Positions 10,855-21,400 of a DNA stretch of 64,000 nt are shown here, piece by piece. The stretch lies in contig NC_092875.1 of assembly GCF_028372415.1 (NCBI RefSeq), forward strand, positions 55,469,228 through 55,533,227, read 5' to 3'. Origin of the DNA: Notamacropus eugenii. Lineage: Eukaryota > Chordata > Mammalia > Diprotodontia > Macropodidae. A program made the translations under genes and the position numbers. Position 1 is the stretch's first letter. Each line of letters begins with the position of its first letter. Below the pieces are notes generated by a model that was not told the origin of the DNA, did no database searches, and saw only the letters and a program-made list of their open reading frames with translations.

Positions 10855-11515
10855 TGCTGTGGTTGATTTTTTTTAACCAAACTCTAGGATTTTACATTCT
10901 CTATTACATTTACTTCTGACACGTTATACCAGCCTATCAAGATCTTTTTGGATCCAAAATCTGTTATCAACACTATTAGCTATCTCTCTTAGATTTGTAT
11001 CATCCACAAATTTGGGGAACGTGTCATCTATATCTTCATCCAGGTACTTAATTTGTTTTTTAATGGTAAACAGATCACAGCCAAGGATAGAGCCTTACCT
11101 CTGCATTCCACTAGAGAGCTCCATCTAGGCTGACATCAATTTATTAATCACTCCTTGCTTCTGTCCACTTCTGAATTAAAATAAATGTACTTCTGTCCCA
11201 CCCATCCTCTCCGTTTGATCCACAAGTATATTTATTGAGAGACTTTCTGAACTGCCTTGCTAAAACCCAAGTACACTATGAAATTGCCCCAACTTGCCAA
11301 TTTAGTAACCCTGTCAAAAAGAAATTTAAGTCTGACATGATTTGTTCTTAATGAACCTCTATGCGAACATTTATTGATCAGCCATTTCCCTTTGCAAGTG
11401 CTCACCAATTATTTCTTTGTTCTCTAATTTTGCCCAGAATCAGTCAAACTTGCTCACCTATAGCTTGAAAAAGGTATATTCTTCCACTTTTTTGAAAATA
11501 AGAATATTTGTTGGT
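10855..11515 (-). mobile_element. CR1/L3-like LINE ORF2, reverse transcriptase core (copy 1, right half)
   Basis: Antisense translation shows a decayed RT catalytic segment K-F-V-DD-T-N-L near 10985-11020 (family form F-A-DD-T-K-L) and a GSILG remnant of the VPQGSVLGP motif, with an in-frame stop, near 11075-11115. Further right lie remnants of the FSKAFDTV and QHGF regions. The gene order is that of the CR1 clade. No function remains. Confidence 0.75.
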
Positions 11516-12480
11516 TACTTTTCCCTCCCAACTAAACCATTTTAAAGATGCTGCCCTTTCAGTATTTCTGATTATATCAGACAGAACCTACAAGCTTCTA
11601 CCTATCTATTTGCTTAGTGTGGGATACTTTCAGTCAGGAAGGTGTTGCCTGCAGTCAGTAGAAAGAATGTCTTTTGTTAATGCCTTGTTTCTTGGTGTCC
11701 AGTTGAGAGTGTTTCTCCATCTACAACAGGTAACTAAAGGGGCTTTTGTATTTCAGGTAATCTCAAGAAAGAATTCACCAAGAACAATGACATGATTTTG
11801 GTTTTTAAGAAATAACTTTGTTCATCCTTAATTCTACTGGTAGCAACTAATAGAGTCATTTATGTTTGGAGCTTCCTCAGGAATCATAAAACACACAAGA
11901 CCAGGGCTTGGAGGACCCTTGGAACACAGAACATAGCAGTCAACCCTCTGTAACCAGTAAGATTTCAGATGAGATGCTACTGCTAAGAAAGTGACAGAGA
12001 CACGTTTGGGCCTCCATCATCACTCCACCTGGAGGGTAGGAGTCTCAGTTCTTCTCAGGAACTGGGACCAAACACCTCCTTAACACATGACCTCCTGGAC
12101 TTCTCTTTTTGGAGGTGGTACTGAGTTTTGCCTGCCATTGCCATCTAAGATAACAGCAGTGCCTCAGCTTTCCACCACTGTCGCGTGACCAGGTAACTTG
12201 GAGCCATGACTTGCTAAGGGGAAATGAAGCATCCTTCCTGCTACCAATAGCCCAGCTTCCTGGCTTCAGCCTTTACCCCATTTCTCCTGAATTGTGACAG
12301 AAAGGAATGATGAACCAAAAGGCCTACATGCTCCCCAAGGCTGGAGGTCTTCTTCTTGTTTTCATTAAATGAAAATATTTTTTCGAATGATTTCCTGTTG
12401 TTTATTTCCTACATAGCTATCACTTGCTAATACCACTACCTGACTTCCATCAAATAGAACTCTCCCTTGCAACGAAAGGG
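11516..12480. other. Unassigned intergenic stretch
   Basis: No exon, RNA gene or confident repeat recognised. A 95-codon plus frame at 11508-11795 has no recognisable features and starts in LINE-derived sequence. Confidence 0.5.
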
Positions 12481-12484
12481 CAGG

Positions 12485-12720
12485 GGAAGGGAACAAGTAT
12501 TTATGAAGCACCTGCTGGAGACTGTTCTGTCTCATTTGATCCTCACAGCAACCCTGTGAGGTAAATGTTATTATTATCCCTGTTTTACAGATGAGGAAAC
12601 TGAAGCAACAGAGGTCAGGTACCTTGCCCAAGGTCTCACAGGTAGGACATATTGGAGGCTAAAATTGAACTCAGGTCTTCCTGACTCCAGGCCCAGCATT
12701 CTGTATAATATATGGCACCC
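12485..12720 (-). repeat. MIR-type SINE
   Basis: catttgatcctcacagcaac, ttacagatgaggaaactga, ccttgcccaaggtctcacag, cttcctgactccaggccc in order. Confidence 0.85.
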
Positions 12721-12879
12721 CTAGCTCCCCAAAGAGGCACAGTTGAATAACACAACCTGCCCATCTCTGATATTGTATCCTTAATTTCATATTTGAAGTG
12801 CACCACATGACCTTCCCAACCACTATTACCTTCAACCCTCCAGCCTCTTCTCTGATCAACTGAATATTCAATTAACTAG

Positions 12880-13507
12880 TACTTCCCCTTTTCAATGACT
12901 GGTCAAGTCCCAACCACTGCTCCTCCAGTCCTTGTGATTGAGAATTGCCATCTTCCTTTCCCCTCATTCATCCCTATAAAACTCAACTGTATGCCTCCCA
13001 ATGACCTAGCTCCCTCTGTCCACTAGAGTTCTCACTTTCTTACTAAAAAACTACCATTTATCCTAAAAGGTTTTCTTCACACTGCCCATCTTCTAGGACT
13101 CCTAGAGACCTGACTTTCTTGCCTGGTCTTGCCTGGCCACTCTGTCATGCCAGCTGCTCCATCAGTCACATCAACACACGCCAGGGAGCAGAATCAGCCA
13201 ACTCTGGTTCCCCACTTCAGCTTCCATGTTGTTCCTCTGGCACAGTCACGCAGCTATATAGACACACCAACTGATCTAAAACCTTGTTGCCATAATCCAC
13301 CTTTTTTTTTTTCTCTTTTATAAGGGGTTCAATACCTAGCTCATGGACTTCTTATCTACTCTGACCTCTACCCTCATTCTTGGAGATTTCAAAATGTATG
13401 TAAATGTCTTCTTGAACTCACAGGCCTCTTCAGCTCCCATAACTTAGGTCTCTACTCTAACCCAGAAGAGTGTGTCAAATCCTAGACCTTGCTAATATTC
13501 CCTAAAT
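12880..13507 (+). mobile_element. L2 LINE, endonuclease region (left part)
   Basis: In sense orientation the stretch at about 13378-13420 reads LGDFKMYVNVFLN, matching the GDFN-H-V block of the L2 endonuclease domain, followed by a decayed tail. The sequence resumes at 13894 after the L1 insertion (ttctaccctaaaatttccc). No open frame survives. Confidence 0.6.
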
Positions 13508-13524
13508 AACTTTACCACCTTCAT

Positions 13525-13876
13525 TCTCAAGGCAAAATGCCTTCCACACTCAGAGAAAGAAATATGGAAGTCATTCACAAAATGTAGCAGATCATGTTTG
13601 TGTATGTGTATGTGTTTGTGTATCATGTTTTGATTTGTTATATGATTTCTTTCACTTATTTTAGTCTGACTACATAGCATGACTATAGTGAAAATATACT
13701 CAATAGGAAAGTATATGTAGAATCTATACAGAATTGTATGCAGTCTTGGGGAGGGAGGGGGGTAGTGGGGGGTAGGTGTGGGGGGGATAAAATCTCAATT
13801 GTATGGCAGTAATTGTTAAACATTAAAAAATAATAAAAAAATAATAATAATAAAAAAAAAGAAAAAAGAAAAAAAA
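13525..13876 (+). mobile_element. 5'-truncated L1-type LINE 3' end with perfect target duplication
   Basis: About 350 bp ending in an A-rich tail (13823-13876). It is flanked by the identical 17-mer AACTTTACCACCTTCAT at 13508-13524 and 13877-13893. The start (aaggcaaaatgcc, then agagaaag, then atgtagcagatcat) matches in reverse the minus-strand element at 15957-16425, so both are one family. A TGTGTATGTG run and a G-rich block lie inside, as in other LINE 3' UTRs. Confidence 0.85.
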
Positions 13877-13978
13877 AACTTTACCACCTTCATCATCTTC
13901 TACCCTAAAATTTCCCACACTAAATATAATCTCCTGTTTTTGCATATCTCCCTGTCTCACAAAATTATGTAATCACAG

Positions 13979-14081
13979 AGAAGGAGGGAGGGAGGGAGGA
14001 AGGAAGGAAGGAAGGAAGGAAGGAAGGAAGGAAGGAAGGAAGGAAGGAAGGAAGGAAGGAAGGAAGAAAGGAAGGAAGGAG
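13979..14081 (+). repeat. (GGAA)n microsatellite
   Basis: About 100 bp of GGAA units, starting as GGGA and broken once by GGAAGAAAGG. A purine-only strand. Confidence 0.95.
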
Positions 14082-14089
14082 CAAGCTCA

Positions 14090-14418
14090 AATGCCATGAA
14101 GTCCAACCAGTAACTGAACAAGAGTCCCCTCTACATCATGCCCAGCGAGTAGTTATCTACCTTTGCTTGCACACTGTCAGTGATAGGAGGAACTGAGTGT
14201 CTTCAAAGGTAGCCCAATACATTCCACTCTGTTAGGAAGTTTTTTTACTCAATTAAGACCAAATATGTCTCTATGCAGTGAGGCAGTTTCCACCCAGTGC
14301 TCCTAATTGTCCCACCTGGGACAAAGCAGAACCTATCTACTTCCCCTTCAAATGCCTGAAGACAAGAATCAAGTCCCTACTAAATCTCCTTTCCAGGCTA
14401 AAAATCCCTAGTTCTTTA
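14090..14418 (-). mobile_element. CR1/L3-like LINE ORF2, C-terminal part (copy 2)
   Basis: Minus-strand translation contains ELGIFSLERRFSRDLI, then LVFRHLKGK, matching the LGLFSLEKRRLRGDLI region near the C-terminus of CR1-clade ORF2. The frame is cut by the L1 at 14419 and resumes at 14921 with the same residues (KELG). Confidence 0.8.
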
Positions 14419-14920
14419 GAAGCAATGTAGATACCCATCAGTTGGGAAATGGCTGAACAAATTATGGCACAAGAATGGAATGGAATATTGCTGTGCTGGG
14501 AGAAATGATGAACACGATGAATACAGAGAAGCATGGGAAGACTTATGAATTGATACAAAGTAAATAGAACTACCAAGTAAAATAATATACACAATGATTA
14601 TAACAATGGAATATTGATAGAATAATGAAATAATTGAAACTGAATGCTACAATATTATAAAAAACAACCTTGGCCCCAAGCAGGAGATGTGAGAAGACAC
14701 ATCCTCCTATTTCTTTGCAGAGGTAGGGACAAGGGTGTTCAGTGCCATATGTAACAACATTTTTACACATGGGTACATATGTATATGTTAGTTTTGTGAA
14801 AATTTTTCCCCCTTCTGCCTATTTTTTACTCTTTATTATAATGTAAGGTCCTTGCTTAATAAGTTTTGTGAAAACAAAATACATCAATAAACTTTTATAT
14901 TAAGAAAGTAAAACTCCCCC
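14419..14920 (+). mobile_element. L1 3' end nested in the CR1-like element
   Basis: Carries the marsupial L1 3' block (catcagttgggaaatggctg, then ggaatattgctgtgctggg, then gggaagacttatgaattgat). It is flanked by AGTTCTTTA at 14410-14418 and 14921-14929, within a longer, imperfect match, as expected of a target duplication. The 3' end is A-rich and AATAAA-containing. Confidence 0.8.
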
Positions 14921-15345
14921 AGTTCTTTAAACTGAGCTTCATATGGCAAGATCTCAGGTCCTTTTCTATACTTGTATCACTCTTCTGGATACTCCTCCAA
15001 TTTGTCGACATCCTTGTAAAAAAGGTGGTGTCTGCAACTAAACTCAATTCTATAGATATAGTCTGACCAGGGCAGAGTACGTTCAGTACTATCACATCCA
15101 TGGTACTGGACACCATGTCTCTCAATGCAATCTAAGAACACGAGCTTTTAACGTCACATCCCATTTGTTGAGGATAAAGTTCATTAAAACTTCCAGATTA
15201 AAAAAAAAAACACTTTAAAACTACTATCTAACCTCCCTTCTCCATTTTTAAACTTGTGAAGTTGATTTTTTTTTAGCTCAAGTATAAAATTTTACATTTG
15301 TCCCTCTGATATTTCATCTTATAGATTCCACTAGTAGTCTACCCC
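14921..15345 (-). mobile_element. CR1/L3-like LINE ORF2, continued
   Basis: Antisense blocks agctcatatggc-like (SYE), then gtctgaccagggcagagtac (the YSALVRP region) follow in the correct order. A 76-codon minus frame at 14895-15125 is a relic of this ORF. Confidence 0.7.
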
Positions 15346-15544
15346 AGGGACGTCACTCAAATAGAAACCATCTGTACATAAGAGTCCCTGAAAGACATAT
15401 TGACTTCATTTTGGGTTTTTTTAAAAGGTTAAAATATGTTCTACTGTATATTATTTATTTGATTAAATATTTCCCAATTAGGTTTTAATCTGGTTCCAGC
15501 ATTCTCAGCAGTGTTGGGGTGGGGAGTGGGGAAGGTCCTACCAA

Positions 15545-15956
15545 CCTTGTTTGACACCTCTGGTATACCTTGTCAAGATCTTTCTGGGTCTTTCTGACTA
15601 TTATCCAGTGTGGCAGTTATCTCTTTCAGCTTTCTGTCATCTTACACTTTGATAAGCTTGCTATTTATTCATTCAAGTCATTGATTCAAATGTTAAACAG
15701 TACGGTTAAACTTCACTAGAAATCTCCTTCCAAGTTGACATAGAACCATTCATGATCAGGAATGATATTCTTTGGGTCCAGTCATTCAACCCATTTCTAA
15801 ATTCATCTAATTGTTCTATCATCTGACCACATCTCTCTATCTTAATCCATAAAGTTAGCATGAAAGACTTGTTAAGTGTTCAAAAGAATCTTTGATCTCA
15901 TAGATTTGGAAACTTTCTCCAACAATGCTGATTGCAACTCATCAATATCTGTCCAC
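15545..15956 (-). mobile_element. CR1/L3-like LINE ORF2, RT core (copy 2, continued)
   Basis: ccttgtcaagatctttctgg, a decayed version of the FADDTKL segment near 15635, the post-VPQG block, and a final LVNKLR-type block (tctctatcttaatcc). Colinear with 14090-15345. Confidence 0.65.
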
Positions 15957-16425
15957 ACTTTTTTTTTATTTTTAATTAATTTTATTTATTTTCAGTGTTC
16001 TGCAATCACTACCATATAACTTAGATTTTTTCCCCTCCTTGTCCCCTTACATCCCTTCTCTCTCCCCGAGATGGCATACAATTTTATATAGGTTCTACAC
16101 ATACATTCCTATTAAATACATTTTCACTATAGTCATGCTGTGTAGGAGAATTAAAATGAATGGGAGAAATCATATAACAAACCAAAACGTAATACACACA
16201 CCAAAAAAATGATCTGCTACATTCTGCAATTGAATTCCGTAGTTCTTTCTCTGGACATGAAAGGCATTTTGCCTTAAAAGACCACTGGGAATATTTTAAG
16301 TCCTTGCATTGCAATGAAGTTCCAAGTCTACCAGAAAAAACTCTCGCACATTGTTGTCCACATCTTTCTACTAATTCACCACAGGGGCACACCCAATATA
16401 TATCTATTGACACTGAGAAGGCACT
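15957..16425 (-). mobile_element. L1-type LINE 3' end
   Basis: Begins with a T-run (poly-A on the minus strand), then the ccccgagatggcatacaatt block, tctacacatacattcctatt and gatctgctacattctgcaat. It matches the element at 13525-13876 in inverse orientation. The 109-codon minus frame at 16084-16413 is only part of this element. Confidence 0.75.
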
Positions 16426-16429
16426 AGAG

Positions 16430-17150
16430 GAGTACCCTATCTACCTCTTACTCCTCCTTTGATATACCCATCTTTGATACATAAGCAGTCAGTCTTCTCT
16501 TCCTATGATACAATTCTTTGATGACATCTTTTGCTCCTTTTATATTTAAAGTTTTTCAATGATTATATGTTGTAACTTGCTCATACCTACCATGCACCTG
16601 TCAATTGCTCCCCGTGTGATCTTCATTTTTAACATTTCTGAGACTGTTTTATTCCAAGTCTGCCATATAACAGTAAATTCAGTAGCATGTTATTATTAAA
16701 AAGATGGGCCTTTGCTATATTTTCTGAAGGTAATCTAGTTCACTATCTGGAACCTCCTTGCCCTTTTTACTGCCTGACCCAGTTATACATACAAGCTCTA
16801 TAACAGAAATGTAATTTGGTAATGGATACTCATCCTGTGGATGGTCAGGCTGAACTCCTAGGAGTGATTACAATTCTCATCCAGGAGGCTCTGCAAATAT
16901 TCTGGGGCTTAATACCATCAGCCCAATTTCATCTACAAACTGGAATACCTGAAACATCTCACTATTCCAAGGAAATCCCTCTTCAACTTGGATCCAGTGA
17001 TAGATCTCTTTGATCACAGTGGCATATTTTTTTGGCAAGAATACATCTCCCAGTTTTATCCTTACTCTATGATCATGGCATTGTTAAACAATCATTTCTG
17101 TTATATCTTTCAAGAAATCTCCAATTATGTTAATGTATGAATGAGAAGCA
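16430..17150. other. Unassigned, probably old transposon DNA
   Basis: Lies between two blocks of the same CR1-like copy, so it is probably an inserted element. I could not identify the family. No exon seen. Confidence 0.4.
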
Positions 17151-17154
17151 GTCA

Positions 17155-17330
17155 CCTTGTTGAAAAAGAGCCTGGAAGGCTGTATTCCATTGCACCCAAT
17201 CAGATGCTTCACTAAAATCTGGGGCAACTATATATACATGGCATTCTCCTGATCTACCTATCTAGTAACCTTGTCAGAAAAAAAAAAAGAAAATTAGGTT
17301 AATCTCACATGACCGGATCTTTTTTCCTCC
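17155..17330 (-). mobile_element. CR1/L3-like LINE ORF2 (TNLI and QHGF region)
   Basis: ctgatctacctatctagtaa, ccttgtcag and a ggttaatctcacatgacc block are the antisense of the region just upstream of the RT core. Fits as the next piece of copy 2. Confidence 0.65.
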
Positions 17331-17469
17331 CCATTACAGCTTTTATTTTTAGAGTTTACCTTGCATTAAAGTCATTTCCCAATATGTCTCCCCAGCCCAA
17401 TCAAATATTCCTTTGCATAAAAGAGAAATTTAAGCAAAACTGTCTCCAATCTACAACGCAACCTAACTT

Positions 17470-17610
17470 TATATCTTGTATTTATTTATGGGCATGTTGT
17501 CTCCCTCATAGATTGTAAACTCCTCTTGAGGGTAAGGAATTTTTTTCTCTTATCTTTATATTCCACCTCCACTCTCTACCTGTTGTTTACTAAATGCTTG
17601 TTGATTGATT
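17470..17610 (+). repeat. L2 3' end
   Basis: gattgtaaactcctcttgag and ctaaatgcttgttgattgat are typical L2 3' sequence. Confidence 0.75.
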
Positions 17611-17614
17611 TATT

Positions 17615-17869
17615 TTTTATTCAGTCATTTTTTTTTCAGTTATGTCTAACTCTTCCTGAATCCATTTTGGGGTTTTTTTGGCAAAGATACTACAATGTTT
17701 TGCCGTTTCCTTTTCTAGTTCATTTTACAGATGAGGAAACTGAGGCAAACAGGGTTAAATCCTTTACCCAGAGTCATATACCTAATAAGTGTCTCAGGAC
17801 AAATTTGAACTCAGGAAGACGAATCTTGCTGACTTCAGGCCCAACACTCTAGACACTGTGCTCCGTAGC
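17615..17869 (-). mobile_element. tRNA-headed marsupial SINE
   Basis: Same order as the copy at 10258-10507, inverted head at right (cactgtgctccgtagc). Flanked by TGATTTATT at 17606-17614 and 17870-17878. Inserted at the 3' end of an L2. Confidence 0.85.
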
Positions 17870-18009
17870 TGATTTATTACTTGATTGATTAAATTCTTCT
17901 TAGAAACCAGCCAGCATGTTTCCTGGATTTTTTTCTGAGATAGATCCCAACTTGGACCATTCTATTTCATCTAACCTCATCAGCACTTTAGAGTTTATTT
18001 CATTTACAC

Positions 18010-18560
18010 AATTGTATTCATTGTGGTTGTTTCCAGTGACGTCAAGGGGTGATATTCACCTGCATGAATTGGATTTAAGGGAGGCAGAGTTGCACAAAGT
18101 CATCTGGCCTCATTCTTTTCTTTCGGAATCATTGAAGTCCAGTGACAAGATACAAGTCAAGAGACTGGTGATGTCTGGGATGGCACCTTCAATGTCTGAC
18201 CAAGCTGTAAGTGTTCCACAGCTACCTTCATGACTATTGGAACAAATTCTTCTAATTTGCCCATTCCACCAGAGGGAGTCTTCACATACTTAGGACAGAC
18301 ATCCCCCTAACTCACCAACAGGTTTGAGGCCTGACAGTTCCTCTTAAGGTAGTTTAACTTGTCTGCTGAGATGGTTTTACTGGGGTGTGACCACTGCAGC
18401 TTCTCGGAGCCATAGGTGAGAGTTGGATAAAGGTGGACACCAAATGAGCAGTCCTAAAAAGAGCTTGGCAAATCTTCACACTAAAGGTAGTAGTCATCCT
18501 TGAACTACCACCCCATTGTTGTATGTATTCAGTCAAGTCACCAGCCCTTGCTAGATGCAA
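18010..18560 (-). mobile_element. Longer element sharing the 3' tail of the SINE at 105-416
   Basis: The first 200 bp (gacgtcaaggggtgat, tgaattggatttaaggg, gcacaaagtcatctggcctc, gtccagtgacaaga) match the non-tRNA tail of the SINE at 105-416. The match then gives way to about 300 bp not in the SINE (acatccccctaactcacc, gttttactggggtgtgacca). Likely a LINE whose 3' end the SINE borrowed; RTE type is possible but not shown. Confidence 0.55.
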
Positions 18561-18720
18561 AGCACTCACTAAATTCTGGGAATATAAATACTAGTTAAAA
18601 GAGGCCCCTGGTCTAAAGGAGCTTAATTTGGTAAGACAACTCACAAAAAGAAGCTGAAAAGCAAATGGGAAGGGGAAGAAGGTGGGAAGAAAGGGGGGAG
18701 AGGGGCACAGTGGAGAAAGT
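18545..18720 (-). repeat. L2 fragment
   Basis: gctagatgcaaagcactc, gggaatataaata and taaaggagcttaatttgg are the antisense L2 3' end. Confidence 0.55.
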
Positions 18721-18879
18721 TCTGAGAGGAAGGAATATTGTTTTTTGCTTCTACTCTCTTCACCACAACAATTCATTCAAGCCTTCTCTAATAGATCTTT
18801 ATTCTTCACAGCTATAATTTCTTATGATGCAATAACATTTCATTTGTTAGTCATTTGTGTAGTCATTGCCTGACTGCTG

Positions 18880-19260
18880 CGCTATCACAGAGTACTTGTC
18901 ACTTCATGAAGCTATGTTGGCTCTGTGATCATTGCTTTCCACCCCTAGACATTCACTAGCCATCAATAACATATTCTAGAACTTTACCAGGAATCAAGGT
19001 CAAGCTCGTCAAGCTCACTGTTTTATTGTTTGCAGAGCCCATTTCCTTCCATTTTTTTTGAAAATTTGGAGAACAATTGCCCATGGCTAGTCCTACACTC
19101 TCATTCCCTGAGATCTTTCAAAAATCATTGCTAGTTGCTTAGATATCACATTCTCTATTTATTTCAGTGCCTGAGGAGGCAGTTTATCTGGGTCTGGTGA
19201 TTTGGATTTCTTTTTTGAATCTTTACCCTCTCTCACTATTAAAAAATCATTTAAAAAAAG
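18880..19260 (-). mobile_element. CR1/L3-like LINE ORF2, upstream part (copy 2, last piece)
   Basis: Antisense of the stretch around VSLTSIPGK (aggaatcaaggtcaagctc) and of GPDE-L (cagtttatctgggtctggtg). Continues the same copy as 14090-17330 in the right order. Confidence 0.7.
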
Positions 19261-19337
19261 GAGAGAATCAAAGTTATTAAAAATAATGATTTTTTTAAAA
19301 ATATAATATACACATTATTCCACATCTGCAGACTCCC

Positions 19338-19353
19338 TACCCCCCCCCCCCCC
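19338..19353. repeat. Poly-C run
   Basis: Run of C residues; a similar run is at 1266-1277. Confidence 0.9.
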
Positions 19354-19609
19354 ACTTCTGCAAAAGAGGGGAGGAGTTGTCTTTTCACATCTCTTTTTTG
19401 GGATCAATGAAAATTATTGAGAACTCCAGTATTCTCCAGTGTTCTTCCCTGTGCTCCTTTATCCCTGATCAAGCTTTATTTTCTTCTCTTCATAATTGTG
19501 TTAACCAGTTCAACTATGTCCTGTTTTTTGTCCTTGATTTTCTTGCCCCCTTATCCTGGCATTCATGCCTTTGGATCATTCCCATCTTCTCCTCTGGCAC
19601 TGCCTAGCC

Positions 19610-19749
19610 CAGGGGTAAGGAACCCGCAGCTTCAAGGCCATATGTGGTCCTCTAAGTCCTTAAGTGAGGCCTTTTGAATCCAAATGGATTCAGGATTAAG
19701 GCCCTAGAGGGCCATATGTGGCCTCAAGGCTGCAGGTTCCCCTCTCCTG
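19610..19749. mobile_element. 140-bp hAT-type MITE
   Basis: The two ends are inverted copies of about 45 bp: CAGGGGTAAGGAACCCGCAG at the left, and at the right, read in reverse, CAGGAGAGGGGAACCTGCAG, both continuing into a GGCC-AT-TGG block. Flanks are GCCTAGCC (19602-19609) and GGCTAGCC (19750-19757), an 8-bp target duplication with one mismatch, as hAT elements make. No transposase inside. Confidence 0.85.
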
Positions 19750-19879
19750 GGCTAGCCACTAGTCACAAGTCAAATTTCGCTGATAGGTGTCACTGCAAAT
19801 TCATGATGTTATTGGATTTCAAGAGAATCACTTCATTCTTTTCTGACTCACAGTCATGCTCCTAAAGGTGGCCATTTCC

Positions 19880-20350
19880 AACTTTCTTTTCCCTCCTCAA
19901 GCCACTAATATTATTCCTATTCCCCTTCCTAAGGCTCATGCCACACTCCTTTACTATCAGCTTTTATTAGGGGCTTCCTATTGCTGCTAGGGTAAAATGC
20001 AACTGCCATGGACGGGGCTTTCATGAAAGTTTGCTTCTAGCCCACTTTCCAGCCTTACCTCACCTTGCTGCCTCTCAGGTATGCCACATTCAAGCTGGAC
20101 TGAATTTTTGCTGTTCCTTGAGACTGGCATTCCATCTCCTGTGTTCTGTGTCCATGTATTTGCATAGACTGTCCTCCATGCTAGAATATGTTCCTTCATC
20201 TTTTCTTCCCCTTAGAAATCTTATCATCTTTCAAGACTCAGCTCAAGTTCCATGTCCTCTGACTCTTGAATCTCCCCCTCCAGCCTACCCTGTCTCTGTC
20301 TTGAGATTCAATAGCATCTAAATAGATCGTTCTCTGTAGATCCCACTCTC
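19880..20350 (+). mobile_element. L2 fragment
   Basis: Sense L2 blocks: gcttcctattgctgctaggg, the ccactttccagccttacctc block, gcattccatctcctgtg, catagactgtcctccatgc, tttcaagactcagctcaag. Confidence 0.75.
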
Positions 20351-20589
20351 CCCTCTCTAGTACAACTGTACCCCTGTCTCAGCACTCCAAACCCTGGGCT
20401 TACAAGAACTCAGTTTTATCTGGGTAAGGCTTCTCAATCAATCCACAAACTTTTATTAGGTACCTACTTATTACACAATAATCTCCTTCATATTTAGAAA
20501 TTCAACCCAGGACTCTTGATGTGTGGAAGAACCTGGATGTGAGCTCCAGGCTAGGACTCCCAGATGTGATATTCCCACTAAATAATATT

Positions 20590-20813
20590 AGTGAACATTT
20601 AGATTTCTTACACATTCCTTCCCTCTACCGTATTCTATATTCAGTGACAATGGCCCCTCTTGATGTTCCTAGAACACTCAACACTTCATCACCAGATTTC
20701 ATCTTTTCTCTAGATGTCCCTACCTGGACTTGTTCTCCCTCCTCACCTGCAAAACTCAGCTTAACTCTCACCTTCTGCAAGAGGCCTTTTCTAGCCTCCC
20801 CTTCCCTACTGCT
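20590..20813 (+). mobile_element. L2 fragment, left of insertion
   Basis: aaaactcagcttaactctca and gcaagaggccttttctagcc belong to L2. It stops at ACTACTGCT-like sequence, where another element enters. Confidence 0.65.
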
Positions 20814-21001
20814 TGTTGTTTATCCTTTGTTCTGGAAGAGGACCAACGACTTCAGGAGGGTGATGTCTTGACTTGCAAGTAAACTGGACTTAAGTGAGGA
20901 AGGGCTGTGCAAAGTCATCAGCCTCCTTCTCTCTCCTCCAGAGTCACTGGGGTCCAGTGGCAAGACATAGGTCAGTGGGAGACCTTGGTCTTTTCTCCCC
21001 C
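20814..21001 (-). mobile_element. Copy of the SINE/LINE tail element inserted in L2
   Basis: ctggaagaggaccaacgac, gacttgcaagtaaactgg, aagggctgtgcaaagtcatc and gtccagtggcaagacatagg match the tail of 105-416 and 18010. ACTGCT is found on both sides (20808-20813 and 21002-21007), and L2 sequence continues after it. Confidence 0.7.
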
Positions 21002-21007
21002 ACTGCT

Positions 21008-21140
21008 AGAACCTTATCTTTGAAGCTGGCCTCCCATTTATACAATATGTGTCTTGTATGTACGCAGTTGTTTACATTTTCTCTTGTCCATTAGAATGCA
21101 GCTCCTCCAGGACAAGGACCTTGTTTGGCCTTTCTTTGTA
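21008..21140 (+). mobile_element. L2 fragment, right of insertion
   Basis: cctcccatttatacaatatg, then agaatgcagctcctccagg and acaaggaccttgtttggcc: L2 3' end in sense. Confidence 0.7.
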
Positions 21141-21174
21141 AGAGTTGTAATATACACTTGTTGATTTCCTTTAA

Positions 21175-21400
21175 GACTTACAAAGTGCTTTATATGTATG
21201 GTCCCTTTTGAGACTCACAGCAGCTCAGTAAATTAGATGGTGCTATTAACACCCCCACTTTACAGATGAGGAAACAGATGCTAAGAGAAAGTGACTTGCT
21301 GCAGGGTCACACAGTTAGTGAGTATAGCAAGCAGAATTCCAACTCAAGTCTTTCCTGACACCTATTCTGCTACTCTGTTCAGTGTGACATCCAACTATCT
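21175..21400 (-). repeat. MIR-type SINE
   Basis: ctttacagatgaggaaacag, cagggtcacacagttagtga, ctcaagtctttcctgacacc. Confidence 0.8.

Noticed and set aside
16084..16413. 109-codon minus frame with several cysteines
   Set aside because: Coincides with an L1-type 3' end, a non-coding part of the element.
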